Shown piece by piece: positions 58,197 to 64,000 of a stretch of DNA of 64,000 nt (position 1 is its first letter; each line of letters opens with the position of its first letter). The stretch lies in assembly GCF_000002235.5 (NCBI RefSeq), contig NW_022145601.1:7479322-7543321 (forward strand). The letters run 5' to 3'. The position numbers and the translations under genes are program-made. The stretch comes from Strongylocentrotus purpuratus. Its lineage: Eukaryota; Echinodermata; Echinoidea; Camarodonta; Strongylocentrotidae. The notes beneath the pieces are model-generated. The model saw only the letters and a list, made by a program, of their open reading frames with translations, did not search any database and was not told where the DNA came from.

Positions 58197-60627
58197 GGGT
58201 GCGTTTAATCGACACCTTTTCACCCTAGAATCACGGTTTCTAAAGACGTTTAGTTTAAAACGCAATGCGTTCAAGCGATTTTTTCGTCGGTCGTAAAAAT
58301 AAACGTGTTTGAAAACACAAACATGAAACGCTGAAAAAGATGCGTTTTGTATCATGATTCAAAAGAATCGCGGTCGCTAAAATTCGATTGAACGGACGGA
58401 GTTCTCAATCATGATTGTATGACGAAGCCTCTTCCGGTTTGGGAAAAACCGCGCGCCCGCTTTGCATGCAATTTGCGTTCACTATACCATCGTGGCCTGT
58501 TCCGTTATGTTATTCATTGTTTTTCCTTCTATCATTTTCTCTTTCTGTCTTTCCTTATGTTATTCTTTGTTTCTTCCTTCTATTCTTATGTTATTCTTTG
58601 TTTTTTTCCTTCTATCACCTTTTCTTATGTTATTCTTTGTTTTTATCATTCTATCATTTGCTCTTTCTGTCTTTCCTTATGTTATTCTTTGTTTCTTCCT
58701 TCTATACTTATGTTATTCTTTGTTTTTTCCTTCTATCACCTTTTCTTATGTAATTCTTTGTTTTTATCATTCTATCATTTGCTCTTTCTGTCTTTCCTTA
58801 TGTTATTCTTTGTTTCTTCCTTCTATACTTATGTTATTCTTTGTTTTTTCCTTCTATCACCTTTGCTTATGTAATTCTTTGTTTTTATCATTCTATCATT
58901 TTCTCTTTCTATCTTTCCTTATGTTATTCTTTGTTTCTTCCTTCTATTCTTATGTTATTCTTTGTTTTTTTCCCTTCTATCACCTTTTCTTATGTTATTC
59001 TTTGTTTTTATCATTCTATCATTTGTTCTTTCTGTCTTTCCTTATGTTATTCTTTGTTTCTTCTATACTTATGTTATTCTTTGTTTTTTCCTTCTATCAC
59101 CTTTTCTTATGTAATTCTTTGTTTTAAGCATTCTATCATTTGCTCTTTCTGTCTTTCCTTATGTTATTCTTTGTTTCTTCCTTCTATACTTATGTTATTC
59201 TTTGTTTTTTCCTTCTATCACCTTTTCTTATGTAATTCTTTGTTTTTATCATTCTATCATTTGCTCTTTCTGTCTTTCCTTATGTTATTCTTTGTTTCTT
59301 CCTTCTATACTTATGTAATTCTTTGTTTTTATCATTCTATCATTTTCTCTTTCTGTCTTTCCTTATGTTATTCTTTGTTTCTTCCTTCTATACTTATGTT
59401 ATTCTTTGTTTTTTCCTTCTATCACCTTTTCTTATGTAATTCTTTGTTTTTATCATTCTATCATTTGCTCTTTCTGTCTTTCCTTATGTTATTCTTTGTT
59501 TCTTCCTTCTATACTTATGTAATTCTTTGTTTTTATCATTCTATCATTTTCTCTTTCTGTCTTTCCTTATGTTATTCTTTGTTTCTTCCTTCTATTCTTA
59601 TGTTATTCTTTGTTTTTATCATTCTATCATTTGTTCTTTCTGTCTTTCCTTATGTTATTCTTTGTTTCTTCCTTCTATACTTATGTTATTCTTTGTTTTT
59701 TCCTTCTATCACCTTTTCTTATGTAATTCTTTGTTTTAAGCATTCTATCAATTTCTCTTTCTGTCTTTCCTTATGTTATTCTTTGTTTCTTCCTTCTATC
59801 ATCTTCTCTTATGTTATTCTTTGTTTTTATAATTCTATCACTTTCTCTTATGTTATTCTTTGTTTTAATCATTCTGTTACTTTCTCTTTCTATCTTTCCT
59901 TATGTTATTCTTTGATTCTTCCTTCTTTCACCTTCTCTTATGTTATTCTTTGTTTTAATCATTCTATCACTTTCTCTTTCTGTTCTTCCTTATGTCATTC
60001 TTTGTTCCTTCCTTTTTCACATTCTCTTTCTGTCTTTCCTTATGTTATTCTTTGTTTCTTCCTTCTATTTTTATGTTATTCTTTGTTTTTTTCCTTCTAT
60101 TACCTTCTCTTTTGTTATTTTTTGTTTCTTCCTTCTATTCTTATGTTATGCTTTGTTTTTTCCTTCTATCACCTTTTATGTAATTCTTTGTTTTAAGCAT
60201 ATTCTATCACTCTCTCTTTCTGTCTTTCTGTCTTTCCTTATGTTATTCTTCGATTCTTCCTTCTTTCACCTTCTCTTATGTTATTCTTTGTTTTAATTAT
60301 TCTATCGACTTTATCTTTCTGTCTTTCCTTATGTTATTCTTTGTTTCTTCTTTCTATCACCTTCTCATTCTTTGTCTTATTATTGCGATCTATGCTCAAA
60401 ACAGCAGTCGACAGTCGGCCGTAAACAATTCCAGAAAGCGCGCGCCGAAGTTCCTGGGCCATACTGCGCAGTGTGATGCGCAGTGGTTTGGCTCGCAATG
60501 AGCTAGAATCAGCGTTGATGAAAAATCGCTTGAACGCAAACCGCAGTGACCTTGCTTTTTGTAACGGCGTTTTGAATTGTGATTCATGTTTGTGATTCTA
60601 GCTTCGAAAATTCGATTGAACGCACCC
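58197..60627 (+). mobile_element. 2.43-kb non-autonomous transposon carrying an internal satellite
   Basis: Flanked by TA at 58195-58196 and 60628-60629. Left end GGGTGCGTTTAATCGACACC and right end TCGATTGAACGCACCC are inverted. The first ~300 bp and last ~230 bp align, in reverse orientation, with the compact element at 33511-33953. Everything between (58508-60375) is a tandem array absent from that copy. No transposase frame. A TA target fits Tc1/mariner-like or related transposases, but the superfamily is not proven. Confidence 0.87.
58508..60375. repeat. Satellite-like array, 121-bp higher-order unit
   Basis: The basic word is CTTATGTTATTCTTTGTTT followed by CTTCCTTCTAT or a variant. Three variants of about 31, 39 and 51 bp combine into a higher-order unit of about 121 bp. 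GCTCTTTCTGTC landmarks fall near 58660, 58781, 58902, 59025, 59142 and 59263 (spacings 121, 121, 123, 117, 121). Later units are shorter or scrambled, and the 3' part beyond 59800 is more diverged. The Phe/Leu/Tyr/Cys-rich frames up to 451 residues exist only because the repeat lacks stops; they are not genes. Confidence 0.95.
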
Positions 60628-60739
60628 TAAAGCTACCGGCCGCAGGCTACGATGACTGCCGCCAGCTAGCTGACTGCCGCCATTTTATTAAAATCTTTTG
60701 GTTTTCTGTTGGACCCATAGAATTGAATCCCATAGAGAC

Positions 60740-61135
60740 CATTTACACCATCAGAAACCAATAGAAACCGACAGGATCCATATAAACCAATAGGACCAAT
60801 ATATTAATAGAAACCGATAGGATCCATATAAACCAATAAGACCAATATATTAATAGAAACCAATAGGACCAATAGAAACCAATAGGACCAATAGAAACCA
60901 ATAGGACCAATAGAAACCAATGGGACCAATAGAAACCATTAAGACCCATAGAAACCAATAGGACCAATATATTAATAGAAACCACTAGGACCTATAGAAA
61001 CCAATAAGACATATAGAACCAATAGGACTAACATATTAATAGAGACCAATAGGACCAATAGAACCCAATGGGACCAATAGAAACCACTATGACCAATAGG
61101 AAACGATAGAAACCAATAGGTCCAATGGGACCAAC
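60740..61135. repeat. 19-bp minisatellite (AATAGGACCAATAGAAACC)
   Basis: About 20 variable units alternating AATAGGACC and AATAGAAACC, with occasional AATATATTAATAG spacers. It starts about 110 bp after the satellite-bearing transposon. Phe-Tyr-Trp and Leu-Val-Ser repeats in minus-strand frames are by-products. Confidence 0.94.
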
Positions 61136-61530
61136 AGATGTATCTCATGCATATTCATGAATTACTTTACACGTCTCACAGAAAAATACATTTATCATGA
61201 TTTGTTAAGGAAATTACAACAAAGCACATCAATTTTGTGATTTGTATTTTCATTCGGCAATTTTATTGACCAATAGATTATTTGTCTGATCATGTTACAA
61301 TTACATTCACGTTTTAGCAATAGATAATAAGGATTACTAAGTTAAACCAAGAAATAATATGTTAATTGTTTATTATATATTGGAAAAAAAAAATAGTGTT
61401 CATGAATTCGCTTCAATGATCTTCGTGATAGAGTTAATGCAAGAGATACCTATTAGTGGACAGTTACCAACATCGATTATGAGATATCAGTAAATCACTG
61501 TTTTTTCTATGACTTATTGGGTCGACAATA

Positions 61531-61960
61531 ATTTTTATATAACTCCAAAATTGGAAAAAATGATTATTTTTAATATCTGGCTTTTCCGGCAAAGTATTTG
61601 AATTATTTGTAAATAATGGATTGAGGTTCTCAGACTTTATTTGATTAATGGGGTGTATTGGATTCTCTTCACTGCCGACTGGCGAAGGTACCGCCCCCCG
61701 AGCCCTTTTGATGAATAACCATGCCCAAGGCTCCCCTGTAGTTTTGTCTTCATTGCCCCCTCCACCCACAATAGGTCTCTATTTTCTTTCTTTTTCACAT
61801 CAACAACAAAAACAATAATATATTAGTATAAAACTCCAAAATGGGATAAATTATTATATTTTAATATCTGGCTTTCTAGAAAAAATGTATGAATTATTTG
61901 TAAATATGTGGATTGAGATTCTCAGACTTTATTAGATTAATGAGGTGTATAGGATTCTCT
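61531..61960. repeat. ~291-bp spaced direct duplication
   Basis: ACTCCAAAATTGGAAAAAAT at 61542 recurs as ACTCCAAAATGGGATAAAT at 61833. Both continue with TTTTAATATCTGGCTTT, GAATTATTTGTAAATA, GATTGAG, TTCTCAGACTTTATT and GGATTCTCTTCACT. Between them lies unique sequence. The second copy runs into a (CT)n tract at 61990-62026. Confidence 0.9.
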
Positions 61961-61989
61961 TCACTTGTCTCTTCCTGGCTCTCTTTATT

Positions 61990-62026
<37 letters not shown>

Positions 62027-62399
62027 ATTGGGACTGAAAAAATATTGAATGTACTGGCACCCGATCACGTTTGCGCCCAAATCCTAAATAGTTTAACTTT
62101 TTGCATATCCAATAGTTTTTAAAAGTAGTATTATTTTAGTTACCATTTCCCAGAATAAATTTGAACTGTTAGAGCCGGTCTAGATCACATAGATTTCCAT
62201 TCTCTGTGAAGGTTGTAAAAGGATCGTTTTAAAAATAAATGAACATTTGAATGTACAAAGTATGAATTCTCTTGTAAGTTTGCTTAGTTATATCTGAAAA
62301 AAATATTGTGTATTATTGATGTTCCATTGTTTCGTTGTGAAATTATATTTTTGTTGAATATTGATTAAACACCTAATTAGAGACAAAGAGAAAAACAAT

Positions 62400-62450
62400 A
62401 TTGATCGTTTTAATAATCATCTGAAGACCTACTTGTTCACTGTTAGTGTT
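62400..62450 (+). pseudogene. Possible trace of a LINE ORF2 C-terminus
   Basis: The plus-strand peptide IDRFNNHLKTYLF resembles the terminal S-x-x-x-F-x-x-x-L-K-T-Y-L-F signature of non-LTR reverse transcriptases. Upstream sequence is not open and lacks the L-W-N-x-L-P motif, so this could be chance. Confidence 0.25.
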
Positions 62451-62459
62451 AACCATCAA

Positions 62460-62854
62460 AGGGGTCCGGTAACTTTGTCTTAGATCCTTTAAAAAAAATC
62501 CTTGATTTAGCTCATGCTGCAATGATAATTATAAACCTTTAGGTCATAAGTCAGGAACCCCATGACTATTACAGGCCGATCGCCTGTCTGATTACCAAGA
62601 TATTTATGATTGGAAATCGAAATCAAATTTTGCGTTTGCCAAACGGTGTTCATAGCATTACAGTCTATCGGGAAAAACGAGTATGGTAGAACCGGTCACT
62701 CAAAGGTTTTTTTTTTAACTTCTTCGAGGCACTTCTTGATTACTTTGAAGCGCAATTTTTTAGGGTCTCAATATATCACCATATCACAGACACTGAGAAC
62801 AGTACACGTAGGGCCGTACATCTCAGATTGAACATTGTCAAACGATCCCTTTAA
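62460..62854 (+). mobile_element. ~390-bp dispersed element, partner of 13583-13964
   Basis: Aligns in reverse complement to 13583-13964 through ATGCTGCAATGATAATTATA, AATCGAAATCAAATTTTGCG, ACCGGTCACTCAAAG and ACCATATCACAGACA. It ends near ACGATCCCTTTAA. Non-coding despite a 73-residue chance frame. Confidence 0.86.
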
Positions 62855-62919
62855 TGAATAGGCCTATTTATAGTTCACAATTCAAGTCGTGTAGCATGAG
62901 TCAATATTTCAAGTACCCA

Positions 62920-63110
62920 CAAAGTTGCCCTTTTACGTGAAAAAAATGACCCCTTATTTTTCCCAATAACTATCCCTTCCCCCTTATCGTAAATGCCCTT
63001 TTACCTATGATTAATGACCTTATTTTAATCTGATAGGTGTTCTTTTTACTTTTGACAAGTGTTTTTTTTTCCCTTTGAAATAAGAGTCCTTTTTTAGGTG
63101 CGAGGGGGTA
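62920..63110. repeat. Degenerate GTGCCCTTTT-type array, second locus
   Basis: Units such as TTGCCCTTTTACGTG, AATGCCCTTTTACC, AATGACCTTATTTTAATCTG and GGTGTTCTTTTTAC echo the 54955-55570 array. About six units. Confidence 0.6.
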
Positions 63111-63287
63111 CCCCCCTTAAAAAACCTCTTTGGGTATGTTTTATTCTTTTCTTTTCTTTTTTCTTTTTTCTTTTTTAGATCTTAAACTAATCAAATTACC
63201 TTGTCTTATGATATGGGTCTTTGGGGGAGAGAATGTTTTGATTTTAGTACACAAATAATTGCGGCTAAAAGATTTGACGTCTTGATT

Positions 63288-63325
63288 GCGTTTCCAATAC
63301 TGGTAAAGACCAGTATTGGAAACGC
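63288..63325. repeat. Perfect 17-bp hairpin with 4-nt loop
   Basis: GCGTTTCCAATACTGGT (63288-63304), loop AAAG, then the exact reverse complement ACCAGTATTGGAAACGC (63309-63325). The flanks are not inverted. It is isolated in AT-rich sequence and is not followed by a T-run, so it is unlikely to be a bacterial-type terminator. Confidence 0.95.
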
Positions 63326-63479
63326 CCCAATTTCAAAAAATGAAATGGAAGCTCTCATTACCAATCATGTAAAAGAATATGTTTTGACTAATACATGATG
63401 ATAAAAAATTGCCGGGAAACCGCCTGCTAATTCATATATTTGGTAAATTTGTTTCTCTCATGGTCTGTGAGAGATATAG

Positions 63480-63674
63480 GGTAGTCCCATATACATCTTT
63501 CTGTGTATAGTGCTTGTAACTTTACGAAGAATGGGCCAAATTTCTTATCATTTTGATGATTCCAGAACCTTGCAGATGCTAGATGCTAGATGATCAACCT
63601 TTTCTGATCGATTCCACAACGTTTCTTTCACAATGCAATCGCATGACCATAACTGGTCTTTACCTTTAACTTAA
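63480..63674 (+). mobile_element. TTAAAGAGAA-family MITE, 3' half
   Basis: GTAGTCCCATATACATCTTT, TTATCATTTTGATGATTCCAG, CAACCTTTTCTGATCGATTC and CACAATGCAATCGCATGACC match the right half of 6148-6511. The left half is absent. It contains a local AGATGCT triplication. Confidence 0.85.
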
Positions 63675-64000
63675 CGGTTGAATGGAAGGAGAATCATGTT
63701 AGCGTTTTTGCATTGTGTGTCCTGTTTTATGTGTTTTGATTGTATGCATTTGTGCTGTGCTAACTTTACTATTTTTGTTAGATATTTGTTTTCGTTCTAT
63801 GAAGATGTGTTTCTCTGTTTTCATTACGTCTGTTCCTCAAGTAGGGCGCACATCCAAGCTTTGTAAAACGAGGGGCACAAACCTAAAATTCAATCAATGA
63901 CAAACACGCACAAAAACTAGGGATTCGCGATGACAATAGTCAAAAAATCTCTGATAAGCAACAACAACAACAAATTTTAAGAAATCCATGAAAGAAATTA
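63675..64000. other. Non-coding stretch to window end
   Basis: Two overlapping small frames of about 61 residues have no recognisable domain. A short (CAA)n run lies at 63960-63971. Confidence 0.45.

Noticed and set aside
58415-60196. Several overlapping Phe/Leu/Tyr/Cys-rich frames, up to 451 residues, resembling membrane proteins
   Set aside because: They translate the 121-bp satellite in all three plus frames. The unit is not a multiple of three, and the frames persist only because the repeat lacks stops.
60740-61135. CRISPR-like regular repeats
   Set aside because: The units are contiguous 19-bp minisatellite repeats with no unique spacers, and the window is eukaryotic.

Overview
This window looks like gene-poor, non-coding DNA from a marine invertebrate animal. 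An echinoderm, most likely a sea urchin, is my best guess. The base composition is AT-rich. There are very long microsatellites, many poly-C tracts, recurrent ACATGTA/TACATGTA words, tRNA-derived SINEs ending in (ATT)n, and many short inverted-repeat elements. This assignment is inference; no gene identifies the species. There is no bacterial or viral gene organisation, and almost every long open frame is an artefact of simple repeats.

I found no complete protein-coding gene. The best coding candidates are two short minus-strand stretches, 4631-4765 and 2975-3168. Each is open and flanked by AG...GT splice consensus, with coding-like composition, but I do not recognise their products and their phases do not join directly. 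A decayed LINE reverse-transcriptase C-terminus lies at 51453-51640 (minus), and a weaker trace lies at 62400-62450.

The window is best read as a mosaic of non-autonomous transposons. At least nine inverted-repeat (MITE-like) families can be defined by comparing copies within the window. They are a five-copy ~195-bp family with TTTAAAG ends (27.7, 29.6, 40.6, 43.0, 46.5 kb); a ~360-bp family with TTAAAGAGAA ends (6.1, 48.7, 49.4, 63.5 kb plus two solo ends); an AGGCC-ended family (3.6, 35.3 kb); a family with CAGGGGGGTGTTTCAC-like ends (18.0, 47.9 kb, inverted to each other); a ~430-bp family (29.0, 49.7 kb); a ~390-bp pair (13.6, 62.5 kb); a ~75-bp palindrome (3.5, 21.4, 51.2, 51.7, 51.9 kb); a ~65-bp foldback around GGAGCCAGAAGG (five sites); and a GGGTGCGTTCAA-ended family (33.5, 58.2 kb). 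A Tc1/mariner-type element at 51948-52325 sits inside one ~75-bp palindrome with a clean TA duplication.

Tandem DNA is equally prominent: (CTC)n at 0.1-0.4 kb, (TCCCTC)n at 19.2 kb, a nested CT/CTAT array at 26.1-27.05 kb, about 740 bp of (ATT)n at 43.6-44.4 kb, a 121-bp higher-order satellite at 58.5-60.4 kb, and a 19-bp minisatellite at 60.7-61.1 kb. There are also several two- or three-copy duplications of about 100-290 bp. The most interesting structure is 58197-60627: a TA-flanked transposon whose ends match the 443-bp copy at 33.5 kb but whose middle has become about 1.9 kb of satellite. A few CpG-dense, repeat-free stretches (16.9, 18.65, 31.0, 31.9, 46.8 kb) are candidate regulatory elements.
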